37,377 nucleotides of DNA from Parachlorella kessleri (taxonomy: Eukaryota; Chlorophyta; Trebouxiophyceae; Chlorellales; Chlorellaceae). Below, piece after piece: positions 11,757 to 21,800 of this stretch. Under the pieces are notes generated by a model. That model saw nothing but the letters and a program-made list of their open reading frames with translations, ran no database searches and was not told the origin of the DNA. The position numbers and the translations under genes are program-made. Numbering within the stretch: the stretch's first letter is position 1; each line of letters opens with the position of its first letter. The stretch covers positions 1 to 37,377 of the forward strand of contig BBXU01002290.1 of the NCBI GenBank assembly GCA_001598975.1, read 5' to 3'.

Positions 11757-13926
11757 CTACTTCAATGCCCACTCCAGCAGCTGCTCAGCCCTGTCAGCCA
11801 CGTCAACCTCCTCCACATACACTCCTGGCAGTGCGCGCCGTGCAATGCCCCGCACAACTCTGCCATGCGGCTCCTCATTTGCCCTTCCCTCCTCTTCCTC
11901 CCACTTCTCGTACGGCGCCAAAATAAGTTTCCTCAAGGCTGGCAGGGAGCACAGCAGCTCCATGTCTTCCATGGTGTAGGTCTCCATATAGCACTGCAGG
12001 GCCTCCAGCCTGGAGGCCTGGCGTAGGCCGTGCAGCATGTGTGGGCAAGCAAAGGTAGCCTGAATCTGCAGGAGTCTGCACAAGCTACATGTGCAACCCA
12101 CAGGCCTCCCGCCAAAAGCCTGCTGTAGGATTTTAGGGAGCCCACCGGTCTGGGTGTGGGATCAGCAGCAATCTTGGGCATGCTCCCCTGCACAGCCTTT
12201 TCTCGTCCCTTGCACCAAGGTATGCAGCAGGACTACAAGCACTGGCCATGTGAGTCCCACAAGCCCACAAAGAAGCCTTCCAACTGGAACGTCCGTCCTG
12301 TGCTAGGACTGCACAGCGCGGACAGCGGACACAGTAACGGAGTAAGGCCTTTGTTACTCTTGGCTGACCGCGCTCCCAGGCTCATGCCCTCAGCGCCATC
12401 CTATACCTAAAACGACATTTACGAAAGTGCCTACTGCAGACCTGTCTAGCATGGCTTCCAACACACCTCTGGCAGGTTGAGGCGGTCCCCATGGTGCCCC
12501 CCAGCACTCCAGCTGAAGGCCCGCAGGCCAGTCCAGACAGGCGCCCGTTCGGAAGGTGCCTCCGGGTAACACCCCTGCCAAGTACTCAGCACCAGGGCTG
12601 CCAGGCCGGTCTGCTGCCCTACCAGGGCTGCAACCTCCTCCGACCAATCCCCTTCGAAAGCCAGGCACTTGACTAAGGGCGGGAGGCTACGTAGCAGCTC
12701 CAGCGCCGAGCTCTGCAGGCGGTACGATTCCCACTTGCGCAGCTGCAGGCACGTCAGCGCTGTGGCAGCTGCAAAGTTGGCGACACGGTGTAGCCCTGAA
12801 CTGAAGGCGAAGCAAACCATTTTGAGGCCTGGCAGCATCGCAAAATTTGCGGACAGCTGCCAGAGCCGACAGCTCAAGTGCCGCAGCCGAGGTGCTGGTG
12901 TGCTAGCCAGTAGGGCGGCTTGCCCTCCAGAACCATTCAAGTGCAGCTCTGCCAGTGCAGGCAGCCCTGCCAGCTGCAGCTCCACTGATGCCCTATCAGA
13001 GCACACCTTGAGCTCATGGCAAGTCAGGCCCGCAAAAGGAGGCAGCGTCACTGCCTCGCCCTCGAGATGCTGTGTGGGGACCCAGATGGCCAGTCTCAGG
13101 TGCTCAAGGCTCTCAAGATCACCCAACCTCGCCAGCCACGGTGAAGGATAGACCGCCTGGTCAACCTCCAGACTACGCAGGTTTGGAAATACGGACGGTA
13201 CTGGGAGCGCTGTGACAATATACGTGGCAATATCACTCCAATACAACTTCTGGAGATCCTGCAAGCAGCCAACTGGGCAGCGTTGCATACCCGGGGACGA
13301 CCGCCGAAGTGCGGCCCTCGTTACAGCACAGGCATTGGGAAAAGTACATGTTCGGAAAGACTACGCTCAGCGCACACTCATTCAACCCAGCAGGCCCTGT
13401 GCGGACAAGGCTCAGTGGTTTATTTACGCTCGGGCACCTGTTCATGGCGTGGCGGCACAGGCTTCCCAGTCACACTACCTGTCCGCGGCAAACCGTCTAC
13501 CCTGAGCACTCACCTTCCTCCGTAGGGATGACACAGCTACCTCTGCCAGTTTTCTTGCGCAAAGGTGGAGCTCCACTATAGAGGGATGAGTTTTGGAGGC
13601 CCACTGGCAAAACTTCCAGTCACTGTTCCTCAACACAACCAAGGATATCGGCAGGTTCAGGAGCGCCAGCCGCCAGGTGCTGCATACTGCCAAGCCCCGC
13701 ACCCTGCAGGCACAGGCAAACTTCAAGGCTTTGTGGCAATCCCTACGCGGTTGCTTATTTCCTAGTGCTCCTTGCACACACCCCACAGTGCGTTCAGCGA
13801 CATAGCCCCGCAACTATACCTGTCCTTAATAGTTAAGGCACCATTGTCCAGTCCAAGGGAGTATACAGCTCTGATCAGGTCTGCAGGCAAAACGATGGCA
13901 CGCTTCGTTCGAACTGGCATGGCCAT
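11757..13926 (-). CDS. F-box/LRR protein copy C, the most intact copy
   Basis: Exons: 13926-13820, 13703-13514, 13258-12467, and the last exon ending at 11757. Exon 1 starts MAMPVRTKRAIVLPADLIRA; exon 2 gives RVRGLAVCSTWRLALLNLP, completing an F-box-like module. Exon 3 (264 codons) encodes leucine-rich repeats such as SLEHLRLAI and LPALAELHL. Exon 4 has GLRQASRLEALQ, SLPALRKLIL, GVYVEEVD and ends LLEWALK. The family pattern predicts a substrate receptor of an SCF ubiquitin ligase. The paralog acceptor before GLRQAS reads GCAC instead of GCAG. A CTGCAG 36 nt upstream would keep the frame and add 12 residues, giving about 465 aa (453 without them). Start could also be the second ATG at 13920. 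Confidence 0.7.
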
Positions 13927-14226
13927 CTAACCAGGAAAGCCCAGCGCGCTGCAGCGCTTGCCTTTGATGTTGCACTCAGAGAGGAAGCCAAACAAGGGCA
14001 TGCCTAAGAAATAGGTGCAGATACCTTAGATACCTTTGCAAGCTTTGTGCCCTAGAATCGCAATCTTCTATCGATTAATCAATAGAAGACTCCTATCGAC
14101 TTTGCCTAGCCTTGCCAGTTCTCATTTTCCTTTCTAGTGCAACTGTGTACCGTCCACTTTGTGTTGACTGCAGTTCGTTACTCGTCTTCCTCCTTCACCA
14201 CAGTCATGCCTTCAAGCACAACTGTT
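13927..14226. promoter_or_regulatory. Divergent spacer upstream of F-box copy C with a 26-nt palindrome
   Basis: This short spacer separates copy C (minus) from the plus-strand ORF. It contains a palindrome at 14064-14089 with one mismatched pair and GATTAATC at its centre. No TATA box or other standard element was recognised, so a promoter role is inferred only from the head-to-head arrangement, which matches that of copy D and NOP9. Confidence 0.35.
14064..14089. repeat. 26-nt near-perfect palindrome
   Basis: TCTTCTAT at 14064-14071 pairs with ATAGAAGA at 14082-14089, and GATTAATC in the centre is self-complementary; only the C/A pair at 14072/14081 fails. Confidence 0.85.
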
Positions 14227-14628
14227 ATGGCAGGTACAAAGTGAGGTCGTGCCGAGGCTGACTGGAAGGCCTCAGAGCAAGTGGGGCAGCTGGAGGCTGA
14301 AGAGAACCGCAGGGCGCTGCACTACTACAGCGTGCTGCTTAAGGACCTGCTGTCAGCTCGGAGGCAGCTGCAGCGCTTCAGCAACCACAGTTTGAAGCTC
14401 CAGGCATGGAAGGCAAGGAATGTGGCCGCGGGCCGCGACCCCTTGATGGGGCCTATACTGGTACCGGCCAACTCAGTGCTGGGGGTTGAGGAGATTCGGC
14501 AGCCCATGCCCAAGTTTGACGACACCGCGCTGAGGAATGCAGCCCGGGGGCTAATGGGCTATTCCCAGGCCACCGGCCTGGACTTGGTGACTGTGGTGGA
14601 GAAAGGAGTTCCGGCATCTGAGGACTGA
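14227..14628 (+). pseudogene. Unidentified ORF with a NOP9-like first exon and an early TGA
   Basis: The first codons (MAGTK, then TGA at 14242-14244, then GRAEA) closely resemble the NOP9 start (MAGQKRGRAEAE) at 18867. After the TGA the same frame stays open to 14628 without introns: GQLEAEENRRALHYYSVLL, an arginine/glutamine-rich helix-like stretch, QPMPKFDDTALRNAARGL and GLDLVTVVEKGVPASED. Codon usage looks like real algal coding sequence. Beyond the first dozen codons it does not resemble NOP9, and I do not recognise the family. AATAAAAAAAAA lies at about 14962-14973 downstream. It may be a relic joined to a duplicated NOP9 5' end, a retrocopy, or a short gene starting downstream of the TGA. 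Confidence 0.45.
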
Positions 14629-16144
14629 ATGGACGCTGACCCAGGGCTGTTGCAGCGCAGCTGGAGGCTCAGACATCGCGCGGTGGCTGCAGTGCACCGC
14701 GTGCCCGAGGAAGGGCGTGCTACCTCCGCGGAGGGGGTGACGCCTGCCTAGCGTTATTAGGAGGGGACGTGCGCAGGCACACTCTTAGGATGCGGGGGCT
14801 CAGCAGCCGGTGGCGCAAGGCAATAATGCAGTGGGTGGCGCAGCGGGTGCCCACAAGGACAGCGGGGCCGCAAAGGCAGGGCACTTCCCCGGCCAGTGCG
14901 GCTAGGAGCACAAAGAGAGGCCCCCCTTGTGTGTGTGGAAGCTGCATGTGGTTTGAGAGCCAAATAAAAAAAAATGGTGGAAATGCACGTGGCAGGGAAG
15001 GACTTTCCGGGCCAACTGTTTGTCCTTTGGTGATACCAATTCGTTTGCAGCTATGCCCTTGAGGACACAGAGAGTCGTCACCAGCGAGCTAGATGCAGAT
15101 ACAAGAAGGTAGTTAACACCTTCCATTGCAAAGCTCAACTTTCCTTGGTGTTATTTCTGGATAGCCAGATACCAGGACTGTCGAAGGAGGGGATATCAAA
15201 GCCCTGCGATAGTTGAACCGCAAGCGAAAGCGGGATGCTGCATCATTACATGATGAAGTAGGTGTCCTGTAACTGGCAGCTTAGGTGTTCTCGTATGGTG
15301 TTCTCTGTGATGAGGGTGCATGCACATGAGTTATGAATGACAGCTAGTGGATGATGCACCGGGCAGGACAAGTGACAGACTAAGCAGCAAGCCATGTGCA
15401 CCGTGCATGGCTGGTGCTGACACGAGTATCAGCATAGCACATGGTCATGCCTCTCAATCACTGTCAGGCCATTCTGATAAGTTGTTTCAACAGATAGCAC
15501 CATGAAGCTCCAAGAAGCGACACATCACGCGTGCAAGTGTTCTAATTGTAACGTATTCTTGCTCAAATGAGGCGGCGAAGACACATAACAGTTGCAAGCT
15601 CAGGCAAGACTCGGGCGCATTCTGCATCCAGCCCTGTCGGTGCCGTTCCTCCAGTCCCTTGTTCGCACTATCTGCCACCTTTAGGAGGCTGCCACCCTCC
15701 CACCCTTAGTAAGCTTACTAGCAACAGTACACAAGCAAATCAGGCTCATTCTGCATTCAACCCTGTCCGCCCAGTATCCCAGTACCTCCTCCCTGCTCGC
15801 ATTCCCTGCCACCCTCAATAAGTACACAAGCAAATCGCAATCCACTTAGATAGGCCACTTAACTTGCCTACCATCGCTGCTGGTGCTGGCCTCTGCTTTA
15901 AAAACTTCCTTGCCCACTAGGAACATGTATACTATCACTCACTGCCCAGTCAACACCTCATGTTGCTGAGCCCCTAGCTCTACCGACACACGCATGCGGC
16001 GAGGCTCTCCGGGGTAGTCCATAGCATGGCGGCCTCCTCTCTTTCGTCGGCTTTCACCCAACTAAACCCAAGTTTGACTCCCACAGAGTCGTCACAGAGG
16101 TGGCTAGGACGAGTAGATTTATAGGCTAGACTAGACTAGCCTGG
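14629..16144. other. Spacer with repeat units, no supported gene
   Basis: The A-rich run at about 14962-14973 could be a retrocopy tail or chance. From about 15607 to 15823 there are two full and one partial copies of the CTGCCACC repeat family also found at 34-37 kb. The part near 15963-16000 is shared with the 3' flank of F-box copy C. Nothing else was recognised. Confidence 0.5.
15607..15823 (+). repeat. CTGCCACC repeat family, two units plus a partial unit
   Basis: Units at about 15607-15685 and 15741-15823, with a partial one near 15692-15712. Each runs from a GCATTCTGCAT-like start through CAGCCCTGTCGGT or a variant, a pyrimidine-rich section and TTCGCAxTxxCTGCCACC to a T/A-rich end. 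Copies at 34171-36652 share the same order and strand. Confidence 0.75.
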
Positions 16145-18328
16145 CTACATCAAAGCCCACTCAAGCAACTGCTCAGCCTTTCTAGCCTCGTCAACCTCCT
16201 CCACATAAACTCCTGGCAGTGCCCGTCGAGCAATGCACCGTACAATGGCGCCATGCGGATCTTTCACCAACTTTCGGTGACCGTCATCCCACCATTCGTA
16301 TGGCGCCAAGATGAGCTTCTTCAGGGCTGGCAGGGAGCACAGCAGCTCCATGTCTTCCATGGTGTATGTGTGCACATGGCACTGTAGGGCCTCCAGCCTG
16401 GAGGCCTGACATAGGCCCTGCAGCATGTGTGGGCAAATAACAATTGGCGTGGATCTTGGGCAGCCTTACAATGCACATGTTGCAAGTGTAACCGACAAGC
16501 CGCTCACATCAAGACCTGCCACAGGGTCTGTAGCGAGCCCAGGTAGGGTTCACGCCTGACAGCAGACTCTTGCATGTACCCTCGCACAGCAGTTCTTGGA
16601 GAACTGCACCAGGGTTTGCGGTACAAGTAGTGCACTGTCCATGTCCAGTCTCACCATCGAGAGGCCTTCCAAGCGAAGCGTCCCATGTGTGCTAGGACTG
16701 CTTGGGAGAACTCGCACACTGTAAAACAACGCACCATTACTTTTGGCTGACCACCCTTACGAACTCCTATGTCATCAGCGCCCAACTCACATAGAGCAAC
16801 TTTCAAGGAAGCGACTAATCATGACCTGTCCAGCATAGCTTTGACCACACCAGTGGCAAGTTGAGCCGGTCCCTGCTGTCTCCCGCATTTGTCCAGCTGA
16901 AGGCCCGCAGGCCGGCCCAGACAGGCGCCCCTGCTGGAGGGGCCACCGGGTCATAATTCTCACATCCCCTCAATGCCAGGGCTTCCAGGCCAGTCTGCTG
17001 CCCCACCAGCGCTGCAACCTCCTCCGACCAGTCCCCTTCTAATGCCAAGCACTTGACTGAAGATGGAATGGTGCGAAGCAGCTCCATCCCCGAGCTGTGC
17101 TCCCAGTCCGTGTTCCACTCGCACAGTTGCAGGCACGTCAGCGCCGTGGCAGCTGCGATGTTGGCGACACAATCCAGCTTTGTGAAGGAGGCGAAGCAAG
17201 CGGTCTTGAGGCCTGGCAGCATGGCGAAATCTGCGGAAAGCTGCCCAAGCAGGCAGCTTAGGTGCAGCAGCCTGGGTGCTGGCTTGCTGGCCCGCAGGGC
17301 CACCTTGTCTGTATAATCACTCAAGTGGAGCTCTGCCAGCGCTGGCAACTCTGCAAGCTGCAGGTGCAGCGGTGCGCTGCCATACGCCAGCCGAAGCTCA
17401 AGGCACGTCAGGCCCGCAAAGGCCAGCAGCGGCACTGCGGCGTCCTTTGTCCTCCGGCCAGGGACCCCGATGGTCACTTTCAAGTGCTGCAGGCTCTCCA
17501 GCACCCAACTTTGCCAGCCACGGTGAAGGCCAGATCGCCTGCTCAACCTCCAGACTGCGCAGGTTTGGGAATATGGATGCATCCGGAAGGTCCTTAGTAA
17601 TGTCCGCGGCACCTGCGCCCCATTTCAGCTTCTCAAGATCCTGCAGCGAACCAGCTGGGCACGTTTGCAGGCCTTGAGACCACAGCTGGTGTATCTTCTG
17701 CAGCGCACAGTGTCTCACATAATGCAGAATGTCGGGTCCAGGTTCGTCCTCAAAAACACTTGTGCAAGTCTGCAGGCTGAAATGGGCAAGGCTCAGGCTA
17801 GAGTGCGCTCCGGCACTTGTACAAGCTGCCGCCACACACCTCCTTGGCAGATTACAGGTCAGCGACAGTCCATTCACTCTTAACACTCACCTCACGACCA
17901 AAGGAGTGCAAAAGTACCTTTGCTAGCGTCATTTTTGAGCACAGATGGAGCTCTACTACAGAGGGATGGGTATTGAAGGCCCAACGGCAAAACCCCCGAT
18001 CCCCGTCATGAATTTCAACCAGAGAAAACGGCAGCTTCAGAAGAGCCTGTCGCCAGGTACTGCATACTGCCAAGCCTCGCACCCTGCAGCCAGAACACGG
18101 TTTCGAGGTGGGGTGTTGATTGGTCAGTAGGTTGCTCATCAAGTGGCAAGTTATATAGAAGGTGAGCACTGATGGCTAGCTCGCCTTGCACACACCCACA
18201 GTGCACTGGGAAGCACAACAAGTATACCTGTCATCGATGGTGATGGCCCCGGTGTCCAGTCCAAGGGAGTAGATGGCTCTGATAAGGTCCACAGGCAGAG
18301 TGCTGGGAATGGTGGTTCAAGCTGGCAT
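16145..18328 (-). pseudogene. F-box/LRR protein copy D, nonsense codon and -2 frameshift
   Basis: Exons: 18328-18228, 18083-17891, 17640-16851, 16417-16145. Codon 4 is TGA (18317-18319) where copy B has CGA, a change expected from CpG cytosine deamination; beyond it LPVDLIRAIYSLGL is intact. Exon 2 gives RVRGLAVCSTWRQALLKLP. Exon 3 is 790 nt against 792 in copy C because two bases are missing at about 17498-17504; the frame moves from PSPWLAKLGA to LESLQHLKV, after which the leucine-rich repeats read through to LNLPL. The last exon keeps a normal acceptor and ends LLEWALM. Two independent lesions make this a pseudogene with good confidence. It lies head to head with NOP9, 538 bp apart. Confidence 0.8.
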
Positions 18329-18866
18329 GGGCTTATCGTGGTGGCGACGTGTGTAGATGGAGTATGCGAGGGAGCTTAGTTGGGCCCTTCACCAGGCTCT
18401 GCATACAAACAAGCTCAGCACCTTGGCAAGCCTGACTCAGCTCCTTTCTGCAACTCCTGGCAAACAACAGTTGAAGCAGCCTCTACCTTTACTGCCCTGC
18501 TTTGTCACTTGCACTCCCGGCAAACTTGTGTCGTACTTGTCTTTCTGAGTCAGGATCTCGGCTAGCTGGAAGACTATATACCTCTTAGCTCCTACAAAAG
18601 CTCCTTGCATGTGCCGTCGTGATCAACTCTTAGCTGGGCTCGTGCTGACGGAACCAGGATGCAGAGTAGTCCTGCAGGGATACAGAGCACCCTCAGGAGT
18701 ACCCTCTCCTTGTCCCTGCCTATTGCCGATGTCGATGTTTCGCACTGCAGTGCACTGCAGGAAGCGCTAGGTTCGATAGGTGCACCAGATACCTTTGGTG
18801 CCCCAAGATGTCCTACACGAACAAGTCTTAGCTACGCTATCATATATGCATTGAAATACAGTCGTT
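18329..18866. promoter_or_regulatory. Divergent spacer between F-box copy D and NOP9
   Basis: This must contain the NOP9 promoter and 5' untranslated region. A TATATA-like stretch occurs near 18574, about 290 nt before the NOP9 ATG, and is only a weak candidate. An open frame at 18659-18901 overlaps the NOP9 start in another frame and is judged spurious. Confidence 0.4.
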
Positions 18867-21800
18867 ATGGCAGGTCAAAAGAGAGGGCGTGCAGAGGCTG
18901 AGGCTGAGCGGCCCCGGTTTAGCAAGGTGGACCAAGAAACCAGCAAATACTACGAGGGTAGGAAACTGCTGTACTTAGCTATTAGCACGTCACAGTAACC
19001 ATCAAGAAACGGCATGCAGGCATGCGTGGATGCCTGGCAAGCAGTGCGAGATGCCTTGCAAGCACTGAGGCTAGTTTTCAGGGTACGAATCGTCTCTCAT
19101 GTGTCGCAGAGATCAGCAACCACTTCAAGACCTTAGAAGATGGCGAGGAGCGGCAGTTGGTTGCCGACAACGCACTGGGGGAGGCAGCAGGCAGTGAGCC
19201 TCGGGTGGCATCAGATGCCGCCTGCAGCCGTGTGCTTGAGACGCTGCTGCCCCATGCCAGCATCCCTGCGCTCTCGGCGTTTGTGGGGGCGCTGTGTGAG
19301 GGCGAGAACCTAGGTGCAACGTGTACCAGGTGGGCTGGGACTGGTCGTTGGATGAGTACTGGAGAAAAGCTGCAGAGAGAGACGGCAAGCCCTGCCGGGT
19401 TGCACCCTTGCACCCTTGTGCCGCACATATAGCAATAGGACCCCCCTTGAAAACTGGGTTCTCCTGTTAGGGTGGTATAGGCACCCTTCAAATCTGGACC
19501 TGCTGTAGCATACAGTGCAGCCAGCAGCAAGTACAACTGCCCTCAATGGCGGCTGCCTAAAGACTTGGTGACGAACGGGCAGATTTTGTGGATATTGGAG
19601 GTCTTCTCTCACGGTACACATTACCATGACTGAGGTGGTATTCTCGTGGTTGCTGCAGCGGGCCATTCGGGTCCCACGTCTTTGAGAAGGCGCTGAAAGT
19701 ACTGGGAGAGCGGGCTGCCACTGCTGACGAGGATGGCTACAGCACCATCGAGCAGGTACAGCACCTCTCTGCGTCATCATTAGCCAAGCAGGCCGGTGGC
19801 GGGCCCTACATGAGCCTGCTGTGCGGCAGACTTAACTTCGTGACTGATGACGACCAAACATATTGGGAGAGCCAATGAAATACAGGGCATAGTACGGAGG
19901 GCATCCAAGTCAGCTGCATGTAAGCCATGCTACGCTGTGAATGTGTGAGAATGGAGGGCTTTGCAAGCAATGTGTGCAGACTCTGTCCAAGGTGACGGAT
20001 GCTGTCTCTGATAACCTGTATGACATGGCGGTACACAAGTACGCCACCCACGTGGCGCGGCGCCTGCTGAGCGTGCTGGCGGGGCGTGATGTGGCGCCGG
20101 CGCCGGGGCGCAAGCAGCAGCAGCAGGCACAACAGCACGCTGAGGGCGAGGCGGGTGAGGAGGAGCAAAAGCAGGCCAAGGTAGGGAACCGCAGGGTCCG
20201 CTATTACACGGCAGGGTATAGACGAAGCTGGCTAGCTATTGGCATCACAACCACTGTGGTGCTACGATCGGTGGCCTGACAGGCAGGCGCTTAGGAGCGC
20301 TAATAGTAATAGTGGAGCGCTTTTCTGTCAGCTCTTACTGGGTGAGTATGCCGAGTTACGACTGACAGCTCCTTCAGCTGTGTCCTGGCTGCGTCCGGAC
20401 CTGCATCTCAGCTGCAGGTTGCATCCTGGATGGGGCCAGGGGCTTGCTCGGAGTGCATTGCGACAAAAGTGGTACCGACCGCTGTCATGGATTTCTGTCT
20501 TCCTTGCAGCAGCATGCCAAGCGCGCTGGGGCGCCCGGCGGCCTCGCCGCCAAGCTGGGCAGCGCAGCGGGCAAAGCGGGCGCAGCAGGCACAGCAGACT
20601 ACCCGCACCTGCTGGAGAAGGTCGTCACCACCGTGCTCTCCGACGACTGGGCAGAGACGCTTGGGGAAGTGCAAAGGGACCAGTTTGGCAGCCCGCTACT
20701 GCAGGCGGTGCTCAGGGCAGCGGCGTGCCTGGGCAACGAGTGAGTGACCTCTCACTCGCAGCGGCCTGTGTTACTTGCGTGTGGGTGACTCTGGAGGCCG
20801 CCCTTGTTCCTGCGTGCGTGCAGTGCAGCTCAGTGCAGTTCTCCGCAGCCGTGGGCCAGGAAAGCGCTCTGGGGAGACCCCCGTATGTCATGTGTGACCA
20901 CAGTGCGGCCTCATCAACCTCACCCTAGCTGCCCCATGCAGGGACCTGCACCAAAGACTGCTGCTGCGCTGCCTGGGGGCACCCACCCTAGACGCGCTTT
21001 CTGTGGACTCGCTGCATGCCCTCATGAAAGACAGGGCTGGCAGCCACGTCATGGAGGCAAGTGGCTTACGCGTGTGTGTGTTGTGGTTGTGTGTGTGGGG
21101 GGTGGGGGTGGGGGGTGGGGGGCTGGGGGGGGCGGTGGGGGCGGGCGTGCGCACGGGCGTGTGTGTGGTGGTGGTGTTGTGTGTGTGTGTGTGTGTTGGT
21201 AGTGGTGTGGGGGGGTTCCCTGGTGAGCGGCATTGGGGACTCCTGCAAGTTCTCTGAAGCTAGATCCATATTCCCGTAAGGCGCACCCGGGCAGCCACCT
21301 CGAGGTGGCAATTGATGTTGCTGCACGGGCACTAATACCGATTTCCCACCGCACTTGCAGGTGGTGTTTAAGACCGCGCCCGACGAGCTGTACCGGAAGT
21401 CTTTAGCATGCCCAAACCAATGCCCCTTCCGCCCATGCAGGTGGTGTTTGAGACCGCGCCCGACGAGGTGTACCAGAAGCTGTCTTCTGCCTGCTTCAAA
21501 GGCCACCTGCTGGACCTGGCGCGGCACCCGGCAGCCAATTTTGCAGTGCAGGCCGGCATTGCCGCGCTGCGCAAGCCGGCGCAGGTGATCCGCTTCTTGG
21601 TGCTGCGGCATTTGTGTCTAAATTGCCCCACGGCGACCTCTCTGGAAACGCCGTAGATGGGTGACAACTAGAGGCACAACGTCTCTACTTAACAATTCAG
21701 GGCGTAAACTCCCCCTTGGTGTTGTGGCATTGCCCCCGTTAAAAGCCACCTTCTGTGTAAGAGGGCTTCTGCAGTGCTGTGACCTCATAGGTTGGTTGGG

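Noticed and set aside
15607..15823. CRISPR-like array
   Set aside because: Units are diverged, unevenly spaced and also found in introns of eukaryotic genes far away; there are no identical short repeats with unique spacers.
20888..21611. Long proline/threonine/histidine open frames opposite NOP9
   Set aside because: They are reverse-strand readings of the GT/G-rich intron tract and of NOP9 exons.
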